From positions 1,240,001-1,304,000 of the forward strand of contig NZ_CP113431.1 in the NCBI RefSeq assembly GCF_030506255.1: DNA of 64,000 nucleotides, read 5' to 3'. The stretch's first letter is position 1; each line of letters starts with the position of its first letter. The position numbers were made by a program, and so were the translations under genes. Of the stretch, positions 7,737 through 15,935 are shown piece after piece. The notes beneath the pieces are model-generated. The model was not told the DNA's origin. It did no database searches and saw only the letters and a program-made list of their open reading frames with translations. Source of the stretch: Nocardioides sp. Arc9.136 (GTDB taxonomy: Bacteria; Actinomycetota; Actinomycetes; Propionibacteriales; Nocardioidaceae).

Positions 7737-8345
7737 TCAGACGCGCCGGGCGAGCACGACCACGTTGTTCTCGAAGACGGTGCCGTCCCAGTCGGTGCAC
7801 GAGGCCAGCACCAGCCGTCCCCGGCCGTGGTCCTGGCCGAAGAGCGCCTCGGCGCGCTCGGCGAGCTCGGCGCGGCTGATCACCTGGACCCCGGTCACCC
7901 GGTAGCGCACCGTGCCCTTCCGGGTGACCACCAGAACCCGGTCGCGCTTCTCGAGGGTGGGGATGCGGTTGAGCGCCCCGCCCCCGGTGTGGACGGTGTG
8001 CCCGGTGAACACGGTCTGGCCGCGGGCCGCGCCGGCGCGGGCACTCGCGTCCCACCAGCCGACCTCCTGCTCGTCGGCGGGTGGTTGCAGCACCCGCCCC
8101 GGTGACATGCCGATCGCCAGGACGGGTGCGGTGACGCCCTGCGAGGGGATCTTCAGGCGGACCGGCTGGGCAGGCGCCGGTGCGACGTACGATCGAGCGG
8201 CGTCGTCGCCGGCCGGGAGGACCGCGCCCGTCACGGTCATCCCGAGCCCCAGCACGAGCAGGCCGACCCAGACGCCGCGCGCGACCGCAGCGGCCCGTCG
8301 CCGTACCGCGGCGCCCCGGCGGGGCGTGTCGTCCTCGGCGCTCAC
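7737..8345 (-). CDS. class E/F-like sortase
   Basis: A 202-residue protein with an N-terminal basic stretch and membrane anchor (about residues 24-45), then a sortase domain. The catalytic His116 is in FTGHTVH and Cys183 in LASCTDWDG. The usual catalytic Arg near the last strand is not obvious: the segment reads ENNVVVLARR. It would join surface proteins to the envelope by transpeptidation. The gene lies 16 bp after a putative substrate gene and is probably in its operon. Confidence 0.85.
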   Translation of the reverse strand: MSAEDDTPRRGAAVRRRAAAVARGVWVGLLVLGLGMTVTGAVLPAGDDAARSYVAPAPAQPVRLKIPSQGVTAPVLAIGMSPGRVLQPPADEQEVGWWDASARAGAARGQTVFTGHTVHTGGGALNRIPTLEKRDRVLVVTRKGTVRYRVTGVQVISRAELAERAEALFGQDHGRGRLVLASCTDWDGTVFENNVVVLARRV

Positions 8346-8361
8346 GGGTCGGCCCGGCCGC

Positions 8362-9597
8362 TCAGCCGCGCAGGCTGCGACGGGTGGTGACGACGCCCGC
8401 GCCGAGCGCCGTCAGCAGGATCACGAGCAGGCCACCGGTGCCGAGACCGGCGCCGCCGGACCCGGCGGGCACCGAGGTGGGCACCTGCGGCTCCTCCGGC
8501 TGCGGGTCGGGGGTCGGCGTCGTGGGCTCCTCGGGGGCGTCGGGCTGGATGCGTCCGTTGGGGCCGCAGCTGCTGTGGCCGATCTCGACGTTCAGCAGCT
8601 CGACGCCGAAGCTGGCGGCCGCGGGCAGCAGCCGGAGGTCCAGGGCCGTGACGTCGATCCGGTCGCGGCCGCGCTCCTGCTTGTTCAGCGTGACGTCCAG
8701 GACGTTCTCCTCCAGCGGCGCGAGCTGCTCCCCGACGGTGCCGAGCGCGGACGTGAGGACCTCGGCCTGGTCGACGACCTGGCCCAGCGGGCCGAGCACG
8801 CCGTCGATGGCCTGCCTGAACTGGGTGCGCAGGGCCCGGAGGAGGAGGTCGAGCACCGCGCCGAGGTCGGTGACGAGCTTCGTGTTCGGTGCGGGGTCGG
8901 CGGGCAGGTCGAGGAGGTCGACCTCCTGCCCCGCCAGCCGGAGGGAGGCGCCGGCGCCGGCGAGCGTCGTGCCGCCGCTGATCTCGCCGGGGCGGGCCAC
9001 GCAGAAGGCCTGGACGGCACCGAGGTCCAGCACGACCGCGGCGTCGGCGGAGGTGAGCACCTGCTCGAGCGCGGTCTGGAGACCGGCGAGCAGCGGGTCG
9101 AGCACCGGGCGCAGCGCGTCCTGGAGCTGCTGGTCGAAGCCGGCGAGGAAGTCGGAGCGGACCAGCTGCAGGTTCGAGAGGTCGAGGTTCGCGGCGTCCA
9201 GCTCGAGGTTGTCGCCGGGCCGCAGGCAGCTGCCCTCGTCGACCTCCACCAGCACCGCGCCGTCGCCGGCGAGGCCGGAGCAGGCGGCCGACGCGCCCTT
9301 GCGGCCCTCGACCTGGGTGCGCGCCTTCTGGGCGAGCGTGCCGGCCTGGAGGAAGTCCTGGCCGCCGAGCACCGAGATCGCCGGGCTGTCGCTGCCCTCG
9401 CGCTTCTCGCCGGACCCGTCGTTGGTCACCGAGTAGGTGCCCGAGTCGGCCGGCGTGCCCCCGATGGTCAGCCGCAGCGCCGTCGCGCTGGCCCGCGCGA
9501 CCGGCTCGGCGGCGACCGCCGGCGTGCCGGTGAGCAGGACGAGCGAGCCGGCGGTGGCTGCGGCGGCGATCCGGGCGGCGGTGCGGCGTGTGGTCAC
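8362..9597 (-). CDS. secreted surface protein, likely sortase substrate
   Basis: A 411-residue protein with a signal peptide (TTRRTAARIAAAATAGSLVLL, cleavage near AVAAEP), a long exported domain rich in Ala, Leu and Asp, and a Pro/Thr/Glu-rich stalk before a C-terminal membrane helix and an RRSLRG tail. No exact LPXTG is present; VPAGSGG just before the helix is the closest candidate. The body has paired Cys residues but matches no enzyme I recognise. The GTG start has GGGAG 8 nt upstream. The adjacent sortase suggests wall attachment. Confidence 0.75.
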   Translation of the reverse strand: MTTRRTAARIAAAATAGSLVLLTGTPAVAAEPVARASATALRLTIGGTPADSGTYSVTNDGSGEKREGSDSPAISVLGGQDFLQAGTLAQKARTQVEGRKGASAACSGLAGDGAVLVEVDEGSCLRPGDNLELDAANLDLSNLQLVRSDFLAGFDQQLQDALRPVLDPLLAGLQTALEQVLTSADAAVVLDLGAVQAFCVARPGEISGGTTLAGAGASLRLAGQEVDLLDLPADPAPNTKLVTDLGAVLDLLLRALRTQFRQAIDGVLGPLGQVVDQAEVLTSALGTVGEQLAPLEENVLDVTLNKQERGRDRIDVTALDLRLLPAAASFGVELLNVEIGHSSCGPNGRIQPDAPEEPTTPTPDPQPEEPQVPTSVPAGSGGAGLGTGGLLVILLTALGAGVVTTRRSLRG

Positions 9598-9735
9598 GAA
9601 GGAGGCTCCCTGTCGCCGCTGCCTGCCGGGGCGCGGCTCCGATGTCGACGGTTGTCCTTCGTCCAACGCCGGTGGTGCAGGCGGGTTACGGGTGCCCGCC
9701 GTGCCGTCCGCGGTGCGGACCGGCGGCGGGGACGG

Positions 9736-9775
9736 CACGAGGGCCGGTCCTCCCCCCGGGGAACCGGCCCTCGTG
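9736..9775 (-). terminator. hairpin terminator
   Basis: CACGAGGGCCGGT pairs with ACCGGCCCTCGTG (13 bp) around a C-rich loop that can add a few more pairs. It lies just after the stop of the Pro-Thr repeat protein gene on the minus strand and before the surface protein gene, so it separates the two transcripts. Confidence 0.7.
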
Positions 9776-9804
9776 GCCTGCGCGCCACCTCGCGGTGGCT
9801 GGTC

Positions 9805-11127
9805 TCAGCGGACGCGGACGGTGTAGGTCCCCGTCGTGGCTCCGGTGGTCGACTCCGAGCCGGGGAGGACCAGGCGGTAGCGGTAGGTGCCCTTCTTCCG
9901 CTCGCGCGGGAAGGTGACGGTCGTCGTGCGGCTGGCCGGGGTGAGGGTCTTCAGCGTGCTCCAGGTGCCGCCGGTGCGGTAGCGCTGCAGGGCGAGGGTC
10001 TCGAGGCCGGGCTGCTCGACGTTGACCCGGGCCGAGGGGGCCGCCGAGCCCTTGCGGACGGTGGCGGCGCTGCGCCAGCCGTCGATGTCGGAGACGGCGA
10101 GCGGGACGTCGTACGTCGAGGCATCGCCGTCGTCGTCGATCCGGCAGGTCAGCGGGGCCTTGGCCGGCTCCTGGTGGAACTTCTCGCCGTAGTGGTAGTT
10201 GCTGCCGGCGACCTGGGTCCAGACGACCGCGTAGTCACGGACGCCGGCCGGCCACCTGGGGTGCTGGGCGTAGCTGAACGCGCGGGTGCCGGACCAGGTG
10301 GTCTCGTTGTTGTGGAAGTTGAGCGTGACCTCGCCGGCGGTGTCGGTCCAGACGCGGACGTTGATGTCGTTGGACTGGCCGTCCGGGATGTTCGAGGGGT
10401 AGTCGACCACGAGCGCGTCGCAGGACGGGTCGGTGTAGCGCCAGTTCCAGTCGAAGTTCCCGCTGCTGTCGACCGCCGGCTCGTTGACCGGGAAGGACGG
10501 CAGGCCGGCCTCCTCAGGGGTCGCGGGGACCGGCAGCACCGGCTCGGTCGGGTCCGGGACCAGCACGGGCGGCGCGGTCGGCGTCGGCGTGGGGGTCGGC
10601 GTGGGCGTCGGCGTGGGGGTCGGCGTGGGCGTGGGCGTGGGGGTCGGCGTGGGGGTCGGCGTGGGGGTCGGCGTGGGCGTCGGCGTGGGCGTGGGCGTGG
10701 GGGTCGGCGTGGGCGTGGGCGTGGGCGTCGGGGTCGGCGTCGGCGTCGGGGTGGGGGTCGGCGTGGGAGCCGCCGCGTTGGCGACCTTCCAGACGGCGTA
10801 GCTGTAGTGCGAGATCGCCTTGCCCGAGCTGTGCTTGATCACGACCGTCCGGGTCGGGTTCGCCGAGTAGTAGGCGTACTCCGGGCCGTAGTTCTGCTTG
10901 ACGCTGCCCGCCTTCACGCAGGTGGCGATCACGACGTAGCCCTCCGGCGCGGTGATCGTGACCGTCTGCGGCTCGCCCTTGGTGTCGATCTTGGTGCTGC
11001 TGAGCGGCACGCAGACCTGACCGGTGTTGGTGGCGGCCGCCGGGGCGGCGGTGCCGGCGAGGGTCACCACGGGGAGGGTGACGGCGGCCGCGGCGAGAGC
11101 CGCGAGGGAGGCGAGACGGGTGCGCAC
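9805..11127 (-). CDS. secreted protein with long Pro-Thr tract
   Basis: A 440-residue exported protein. The signal peptide is residues 1-32 (cleavage near AAAAT). A 90-residue N-terminal domain with two Cys follows, then an uninterrupted tract of 32 Pro-Thr pairs (residues 121-184). The C-terminal domain of about 255 residues is rich in Trp, Tyr and beta-strand patterns. The tract is a rigid spacer, as in multi-domain extracellular proteins. I do not recognise either globular domain and find no catalytic motif. The tract DNA is a near-perfect GT-rich repeat and may vary in length between strains. Confidence 0.75.
   Translation of the reverse strand: MRTRLASLAALAAAAVTLPVVTLAGTAAPAAATNTGQVCVPLSSTKIDTKGEPQTVTITAPEGYVVIATCVKAGSVKQNYGPEYAYYSANPTRTVVIKHSSGKAISHYSYAVWKVANAAAPTPTPTPTPTPTPTPTPTPTPTPTPTPTPTPTPTPTPTPTPTPTPTPTPTPTPTPTPTPTPTPTAPPVLVPDPTEPVLPVPATPEEAGLPSFPVNEPAVDSSGNFDWNWRYTDPSCDALVVDYPSNIPDGQSNDINVRVWTDTAGEVTLNFHNNETTWSGTRAFSYAQHPRWPAGVRDYAVVWTQVAGSNYHYGEKFHQEPAKAPLTCRIDDDGDASTYDVPLAVSDIDGWRSAATVRKGSAAPSARVNVEQPGLETLALQRYRTGGTWSTLKTLTPASRTTTVTFPRERKKGTYRYRLVLPGSESTTGATTGTYTVRVR
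10576..10767. repeat. 192-bp repeat coding (Pro-Thr)x32
   Basis: A six-base unit (GTCGGC or GTGGGC-like on the plus strand) is repeated 32 times with third-base changes. It encodes the Pro-Thr tract of the surrounding minus-strand gene. The plus-strand Val-Gly reading is a shadow. Confidence 0.9.
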
Positions 11128-11302
11128 GAGTTCCTTCTTCTTCCACGGGAGGGGCGTTGAAGAGGACTCTTGCAGGCCGATCGCGCGGTTCTGTCGGAGT
11201 TGATCGAACCTTGCGCCGCGCGGGCCGAACCTTCAGCAGGTCTTGAGAAAACTCCGGTTCCGGCGGGCCCCGGGAGGAGGCTGGATGAGCCGGACGAGCA
11301 AG

Positions 11303-11332
11303 GACGCCGCCGGCCGGAGGGCCGACGGCGTC
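11303..11332 (-). terminator. hairpin terminator of the phytochrome operon
   Basis: GACGCCG pairs with CGGCGTC, and inside it GGCC pairs with GGCC around a GGAG loop. It lies just past the stop of the RsbW-like gene and would end the phytochrome-STAS-ATPase transcript. There is no T tract. The rest of the 11128-11347 gap contains two CGAACCTT copies 20 bp apart that may regulate the gene at 9805-11127. Confidence 0.65.
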
Positions 11333-11347
11333 GCGGGAGGAGGAGTC

Positions 11348-11740
11348 TCAGCCGAGCTCGAGCTTGGCGGTGATCCGGGTGCCGTCGCTGCGGTCGATCG
11401 ACAGGCTCTGGCAGATCGACTCGACCAGGGCGAGGCCACGTCCCCGCGGGGCGTACATGTCGACCTTGGTGACCGTCGGCTCCGCCTCGCTGCCGTCGTC
11501 GCGCACGCACAGGGTCAGCACGCGGTCCTCGACCCACCACGACACGTGGATGGCGTCGTCGTCGGACCGGCCGTGCTCGACCCCGTTGGTGACCAGCTCG
11601 CTGACGACCAGCGCGGCGTCGTTGACGATCCGCGCCGGGACGCCGGCCTGGGTCAGGAAGTCGTGCAGCTGGTGGCGGGCGGCCGTGGCGGCGGCCAGCT
11701 CGAACGGGAGCCGGTAGGACCGGACGTCGCCGGTGCTCAT
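11348..11740 (-). CDS. RsbW-like anti-sigma/serine kinase ATPase
   Basis: A 130-residue GHKL ATPase with the N-box DAALVVSELVTNGVEHG, a G1-like CVRDDGSEAEPT and the glycine-rich RGRGLALVESI. This is the fold of RsbW/SpoIIAB, which binds a sigma factor or phosphorylates a STAS antagonist on serine. It overlaps the STAS gene by 4 bp (ATGA) and is the last gene of the phytochrome operon. It may bind the sigma factor encoded 42 kb away, which is inference. Confidence 0.88.
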   Translation of the reverse strand: MSTGDVRSYRLPFELAAATAARHQLHDFLTQAGVPARIVNDAALVVSELVTNGVEHGRSDDDAIHVSWWVEDRVLTLCVRDDGSEAEPTVTKVDMYAPRGRGLALVESICQSLSIDRSDGTRITAKLELG

Positions 11741-12054
11741 GCGGTGCGGTACGGCATCGCGCACACGTGCAGCACGCGCTGCGCGACGGTCCCGTCCTCG
11801 GCGAGGAGGTCGAGCTCGGCGCCGGCGCTCCTCATGTTCTTGTGGGCCGTGGCCAGCACACCGACGGCGAGGCTGGGCATGAAGTCGACGTCGCTGAGGT
11901 CGACCACGAGGGACTGGGCGAAGTCCTGGCTGTACTTCTGCAGGACGTCGCGGAACCGCGGGCCGGCGAGCTCGTCGATCGTGCCGCTCACGCGCACGGT
12001 GCGGGTCTGCTCGTCGTAGTCCGCACTGAAGGGTCGATCCAACACGGGAGCCAT
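11737..12054 (-). CDS. STAS domain protein (anti-sigma factor antagonist)
   Basis: A 105-residue STAS protein like RsbV/SpoIIAA. The phosphosite loop reads DLSDVDFMPSLAVGV where canonical antagonists have a DSS core, so one Ser remains and Asp is replaced by Pro. It sits between the phytochrome phosphatase and the RsbW-like ATPase, which is the order expected of a partner switch: the ATPase phosphorylates it and the phosphatase reactivates it. A close paralogue with the same variant loop lies 4 kb away (15936-16283). Confidence 0.88.
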   Translation of the reverse strand: MAPVLDRPFSADYDEQTRTVRVSGTIDELAGPRFRDVLQKYSQDFAQSLVVDLSDVDFMPSLAVGVLATAHKNMRSAGAELDLLAEDGTVAQRVLHVCAMPYRTA

Positions 12055-12084
12055 CGTAACCGAGGCCGGGTCGGCCCCCGGCGC

Positions 12085-14334
12085 CTACCCGAAACGGATG
12101 GCGACGACGGTGGTGTCGTCGTCCTTCTCGCCCGGCACGGCCTCCACGAGGGCGTCCACCCAGGCCTCGAGCCCCTCCGTGCCCGGGCCGGTGCCACCGG
12201 CGGCCCGCAGCAGGCCCAGCGCGGCCAGCAGGTCGACCTCCCGACGCTCGACCAGGCCGTCGCTGAACATGAGCAGCGTCGACCCCTCGGGCACGACCAC
12301 CTCGGCGGCCCGCGCGTGCCCCTCCCCGAAGCCGAGGAGCGGCCGGGCGGTGACGGGTACGTCGCGTGCCGCGACGCCGTCGAAGAGCAGCGGCAGCGGG
12401 TGCCCGGCGCTGACCAGCTCCACCCGGCGGGTCGCGGGGTCGACCACGGCCACGAGCGCCGTGGCCACCCGCTCGTCGATCATCGAGGACATCAGCCGGT
12501 CGAGGCGGTCCAGGCAGGTGCCGGGGTCGTCGCCGGCGAAGAGGTAGGCGCGCATGGCGCTGCGGATCTGGGTCATCGCCCCGACCGCGGAGACGCCGTG
12601 GCCGGCGACGTCGCCGACCACGTAGGCGACCCGGCCGCCGCCGACCTCGACCGCGTCCCACCAGTCGCCGCCGAGCTGGAAGGTGGACGCGGGCAGGTAG
12701 CGGGCCACGACGTCGACGCCGTCGACCTCGGGGAGGTGCTCGCGCAGGATCGAGCGCTGCAGCGACTCCGCGACGGCGATCTGCTCGCGCGAGCGCTGCA
12801 GCATGAGGCCGTTGACGTGGGTCTGCAGCGCCGTGGCCGCGTCGGCCTGCCAGGGCTCCCACGGCGCGCTGTGCCCGCGCACGACCTGCTGCCACTTCTC
12901 GAAGGACTTGCGCGGGGACAGCCGGACCTCGGGGCCCTCCTGCGCGGCGATCAGCTTGTTCGTCGGGTCGCCGCCCCAGTCGACGACCTGCTCGAGCTCG
13001 GGACGCAGCCACAGCAGCCAGCTGTCCGGCCCCGCGGCGATGCACAGGGCGCCCGCCGCCACCGAGGAGTGCGCCGCCAGGGCGGGGTCGAGCACGGCGA
13101 GGTGGTCGCTGGCCACGACGTCGCCGGTCGGGCGCAGCAGCAGCTGCGCGATGCGCCGTACGACGTCGTCGGGAGGGACGTCGCCGGCGGTGTGCAGCTG
13201 CTCGTCGTGGCACAGCGCGACGCCGCCGGCCTCCATGAGGCTCAGCAGGTCGGGGTCGCAGACCAGGCCGTCCAGGGGAGCGGTGCTCGAGGCGGAGAGC
13301 CGCGCCGTCATCTGCGCGAGGGTCGACTGCGCGGCCAGGGCGGCCTCGCGCTGGTCGGAGCGCTCCCGCTCGGCGACCATCTGGGAGGTCACCTGGCCCA
13401 GGAACTCCGCCGCGGCGCGTGCGTCCTGGCTGGGCCGGTGCGGGCCGGAGTAGTGGTGGCAGGCGACGAGGCCCCACAGCTCGTCGTCGACGATCAGCGA
13501 GACCGACATCGAGGCGGTGACGCCCATGTTCGTGAGGTACTCGACGTGGATGGGGGAGACGCTGCGCAGCGTGGAGTGGGACAGGTCCAGCGGGGCGCCC
13601 GTGCCGGGGTCGAGCACGGGGTGCAGCGGGACCGGGGTGTAGCCGATGTCGGCGATCAGCCGGGTCCAATTCACCGTGTAGAGGCGGCGTGCCTGGGCCG
13701 GGATGTCGGTCGCGGGGTAGTGCAGCCCGAGGAACGGGTTGAGGTCCTCGCGGCGCTCCTCGGCGACGACCTCGCCGTTCCAGTGCTGGTCGAAGCGGTA
13801 GACCATGACGCGGTCGAAGCCGGTGATCTCGCTGACCTCGCGGGCCAGCTGCGCGGTGAGGTCGTCGACGGTGGTCGCGGCGGCGAGGCGCCCCATCGCG
13901 CTGCGTGCCGAGCGGTAGGACATCGGGAGTGCCCGGCCGCGCTCGACGGGCTCGACCTCGACCACCAGCCGCTCGCCGGAGCGGTGCACGCCCACGTCGA
14001 CCGTGGCGCCCGCGAGGGTCCCCGGGCGGTCCGCGGGCAGCAGGAGGGTCAGCGGCTCGCGGGCCGTGGCCAGCTCGGCGTGCCGCAGGACCGCCTCGGT
14101 GGCGCCCTCACCGATGAGGTCGGCCAGCGGTCGACCGACCGCGTCCTCGAGCGCGACCCCGAGCATCTGCTCGACGTTCGAGGAGACCATGACGGTCGCG
14201 GTCGTGCCGGGGTCGATCGACAGCAGCACGCCGTGCGGCTGGATGGCCCCGGGGACGTGGATCGGCTCGCGGTCGCAGTTGTTGAGGTCGACGCGACCGT
14301 ACGCCGGGGTGTGCGGCGACACCGTCTCGGTCAC
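12085..14334 (-). CDS. bacteriophytochrome with SpoIIE-type serine phosphatase output
   Basis: A 749-residue photoreceptor-phosphatase. The N-terminal PAS has Cys20 in NNCDREPIHVPGAIQPHG, the biliverdin-attachment site of bacteriophytochromes. GAF follows with PATDIP (Asp210), then His263 in SPIHVEYLTNMGV and His293 in ACHHYSGP. PHY (about 310-500) keeps the tongue motifs WGG (453-455) and PRKSF (474-478). The SpoIIE domain (about 515-749) has GGDWWD, GDVAGHG, SAGHP and FSDGLVERR. Every key position for a red/far-red switch is present. The GTG has GAGGAG 5 nt upstream. It heads an operon with STAS and RsbW-like genes, so light probably controls dephosphorylation of the STAS protein. Confidence 0.95.
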   Translation of the reverse strand: MTETVSPHTPAYGRVDLNNCDREPIHVPGAIQPHGVLLSIDPGTTATVMVSSNVEQMLGVALEDAVGRPLADLIGEGATEAVLRHAELATAREPLTLLLPADRPGTLAGATVDVGVHRSGERLVVEVEPVERGRALPMSYRSARSAMGRLAAATTVDDLTAQLAREVSEITGFDRVMVYRFDQHWNGEVVAEERREDLNPFLGLHYPATDIPAQARRLYTVNWTRLIADIGYTPVPLHPVLDPGTGAPLDLSHSTLRSVSPIHVEYLTNMGVTASMSVSLIVDDELWGLVACHHYSGPHRPSQDARAAAEFLGQVTSQMVAERERSDQREAALAAQSTLAQMTARLSASSTAPLDGLVCDPDLLSLMEAGGVALCHDEQLHTAGDVPPDDVVRRIAQLLLRPTGDVVASDHLAVLDPALAAHSSVAAGALCIAAGPDSWLLWLRPELEQVVDWGGDPTNKLIAAQEGPEVRLSPRKSFEKWQQVVRGHSAPWEPWQADAATALQTHVNGLMLQRSREQIAVAESLQRSILREHLPEVDGVDVVARYLPASTFQLGGDWWDAVEVGGGRVAYVVGDVAGHGVSAVGAMTQIRSAMRAYLFAGDDPGTCLDRLDRLMSSMIDERVATALVAVVDPATRRVELVSAGHPLPLLFDGVAARDVPVTARPLLGFGEGHARAAEVVVPEGSTLLMFSDGLVERREVDLLAALGLLRAAGGTGPGTEGLEAWVDALVEAVPGEKDDDTTVVAIRFG

Positions 14335-14368
14335 GCGGGCTCCTCGGCAGTCGCGGCGGGTCGCGCCG

Positions 14369-14374
14369 ACTTTA
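14369..14374 (-). promoter_or_regulatory. putative -10 of the phytochrome operon
   Basis: TAAAGT on the minus strand lies about 35 nt before the phytochrome GTG, leaving room for the GAGGAG ribosome binding site. No convincing -35 is seen. Confidence 0.4.
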
Positions 14375-14396
14375 CCGGCCGGGGACCGGCACGGGG

Positions 14397-15107
14397 TCAT
14401 CCGGGCGGGTCGGCACCTTCTCCCGCACGCGCGACCGCGGCGAGCACCTCGTCGAGGTGCTCGGCCAGCGAGGCCGGCCCGTCGTGGACGGCGACGGCGC
14501 CCGCCTCGCGCAGCTCGGCCTCGGTGGTCCCGCCGGTGAGGACGCCGACGAAGGCGATCCCGGCGGCGTGCGCCGCCTCGGCGTCCCACACCGTGTCGCC
14601 CACCGCGAAGGACCGGTGGGCCTCGACCCGCTCCAGGCTGGCCGAGAGCAGGTCGGGCGCCGGCTTGCTCGACTCTGCCTCGTCACCCGAGAGCGTCGAC
14701 CGGACCAGGCCGGCGCCCGGGACGAGGTCGAGCAGCCGGTCGGTGAGCTGCCGCTCCCCGGAGCTGGCCAGCACGATCTCCACGCGGGCGTCGCGCAGGG
14801 CCGTGAGCAGCTCCTCGGCGCCCTCGAGGACACCCACGTCCCCGAACCGCGCGTCGAGGTGGTGGGCGTGCCGGGCGCGGATGTCGTCGCCGACGGAGCT
14901 CTCCACGCTGTCGTTGGTGACCGCGGCGACCAGCCGGTCGCCCCCCATGCCGATCGCGCGGTGCAGCCGCCAGGACGCCACGTCGACGCCGACGTCGCGG
15001 AACGCGGCGCGCCAGCAGCAGACGTGGACGTAGACGGAGTCGACGAGGGTGCCGTCGAGGTCGAGCACGACGGTGTCGGGGCGTCGGTCGGGCGTCTGGT
15101 CGCTCAT
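14397..15107 (-). CDS. HAD superfamily phosphatase (phosphoglycolate phosphatase-like)
   Basis: A 236-residue HAD hydrolase. Motif I is VVLDLDGTLVDS, motif II is VLASSG, motif III is SSKPAPD, and motif IV is VGDTVWDAEAA. A helical cap between motifs I and II places it in subfamily IA. It would dephosphorylate a small phosphoester; the substrate is unknown. GAGGAA precedes the ATG. It lies 62 bp upstream of the phytochrome gene on the same strand and may be separately transcribed. Confidence 0.88.
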   Translation of the reverse strand: MSDQTPDRRPDTVVLDLDGTLVDSVYVHVCCWRAAFRDVGVDVASWRLHRAIGMGGDRLVAAVTNDSVESSVGDDIRARHAHHLDARFGDVGVLEGAEELLTALRDARVEIVLASSGERQLTDRLLDLVPGAGLVRSTLSGDEAESSKPAPDLLSASLERVEAHRSFAVGDTVWDAEAAHAAGIAFVGVLTGGTTEAELREAGAVAVHDGPASLAEHLDEVLAAVARAGEGADPPG

Positions 15108-15134
15108 CGGTTCCTCGCAGGTGGGGGACGGGCG

Positions 15135-15159
15135 GGGTCGACGGTAGCCGGGCGGGTAC
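15135..15159 (+). promoter_or_regulatory. SigB/F-type promoter
   Basis: GGGT, 15 bp, then GGGTAC. This fits the actinobacterial stress-sigma consensus GNNT-N14-16-GGGTAY. It lies about 50 bp before the GTG of the stress-type flavin protein gene. Confidence 0.55.
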
Positions 15160-15208
15160 CGGGCCGATCGACCGACGACGTACCCAACACCGACCGGGAG
15201 GAACCCGC

Positions 15209-15703
15209 GTGAGCGACCAGACCGACGCCCCGCACGCCGAGGAGCGCAAGCTCGTCGAGCTTCTCGACGACATGCCGATCGCGATGATGACCACCGTCGA
15301 CGCCCGCGGCGACCTGCGGGCGCTGCCGATGGCCCGCCAGGAGGTCGAGCCGACCGCGGACCTGTGGTTCATCACCGCTCGGGACACCCAGCACGTCGAC
15401 GACATCCGGGCCCGTCCCCAGGTGGGGCTGACGTTCTCCGCGCGGGACTCCTGGGTCTCGCTGCGGGGCCGGGCCGAGGTGGTGGACGACGAGACCAAGC
15501 TGCGCGAGCTGTGGAACACCTTCGCCGAGGCCTGGCTGCCCGGCGGCCCCGAGGACCCGAACGCGGTGCTCATCCACGTGACCGTGGACCACGGGGAGTA
15601 CTGGGACAGCCCCGGCGGCAAGGTGGCCTCGCTGATCAGCTTCGCCAAGGCCAAGCTGACCGGCGACACCTACGACGCCGACACCGGCAAGGTCGACCTC
15701 TGA
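15209..15703 (+). CDS. pyridoxamine 5'-phosphate oxidase-like general stress protein
   Basis: A 164-residue split-barrel flavin/F420-binding fold protein of the general stress protein 26 type. The features are LVELLDDMPIAMMTTVD at the N-terminus, PMARQEV, LWFITARDTQHVDDI and ISFAKAKLTG at the C-terminus. GGGAGG lies about 7 nt before the GTG. Homologues are induced by stress in actinobacteria, and a SigB/F-type promoter upstream agrees. The cofactor and reaction are unknown. Confidence 0.88.
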   Translation: MSDQTDAPHAEERKLVELLDDMPIAMMTTVDARGDLRALPMARQEVEPTADLWFITARDTQHVDDIRARPQVGLTFSARDSWVSLRGRAEVVDDETKLRELWNTFAEAWLPGGPEDPNAVLIHVTVDHGEYWDSPGGKVASLISFAKAKLTGDTYDADTGKVDL

Positions 15704-15720
15704 GGCGTCCCCACGCATGA

Positions 15721-15753
15721 CGAGGCCCGGCGCCTGGAAGGCGCCGGGCCTCG
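15721..15753 (+). terminator. strong hairpin terminator
   Basis: CGAGGCCCGGCGCC pairs perfectly with GGCGCCGGGCCTCG (14 bp) around a 5-nt TGGAA loop, 18 bp after the stop of the stress protein gene. There is no T tract. Confidence 0.8.
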
Positions 15754-15857
15754 TGCCGTCCGGGGAAAGATGTGCCGGCGGGTCGTGCTGCAGTCTTCGG
15801 GTCTGCGTAAGTCCCATGCCCTCGGATCCGTCGGCACCGGGGAGGTACCCGGGGCCG

Positions 15858-15892
15858 CGGGTGGCAATCACATCCGATGTGGTTTCCACCCG
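15858..15892 (-). terminator. hairpin terminator of the STAS gene
   Basis: CGGGTGG pairs with CCACCCG. After a CA/TT internal loop, ATCACAT pairs with ATGTGGT around a CCG loop. It lies about 45 bp past the stop of the minus-strand STAS gene. The gap 15754-15857 shows no gene. Confidence 0.6.
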
Positions 15893-15935
15893 AACGGGTG
15901 AGGGCTGCGCCCGGTAGGACCGGGTCGGCGGAGGT

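Noticed and set aside
10484..10801. A Val-Gly repeat protein on the plus strand
   Set aside because: It is the reverse reading of the Pro-Thr tract of a secreted protein with a good signal peptide.
7912..11160. A 1082-codon plus-strand open frame, and many other long frames opposite real genes
   Set aside because: It lies antisense to the sortase, surface protein and Pro-Thr protein genes, which have signal peptides and family motifs. Its composition is the Arg/Gly/Ala bias of shadow frames in GC-rich DNA.
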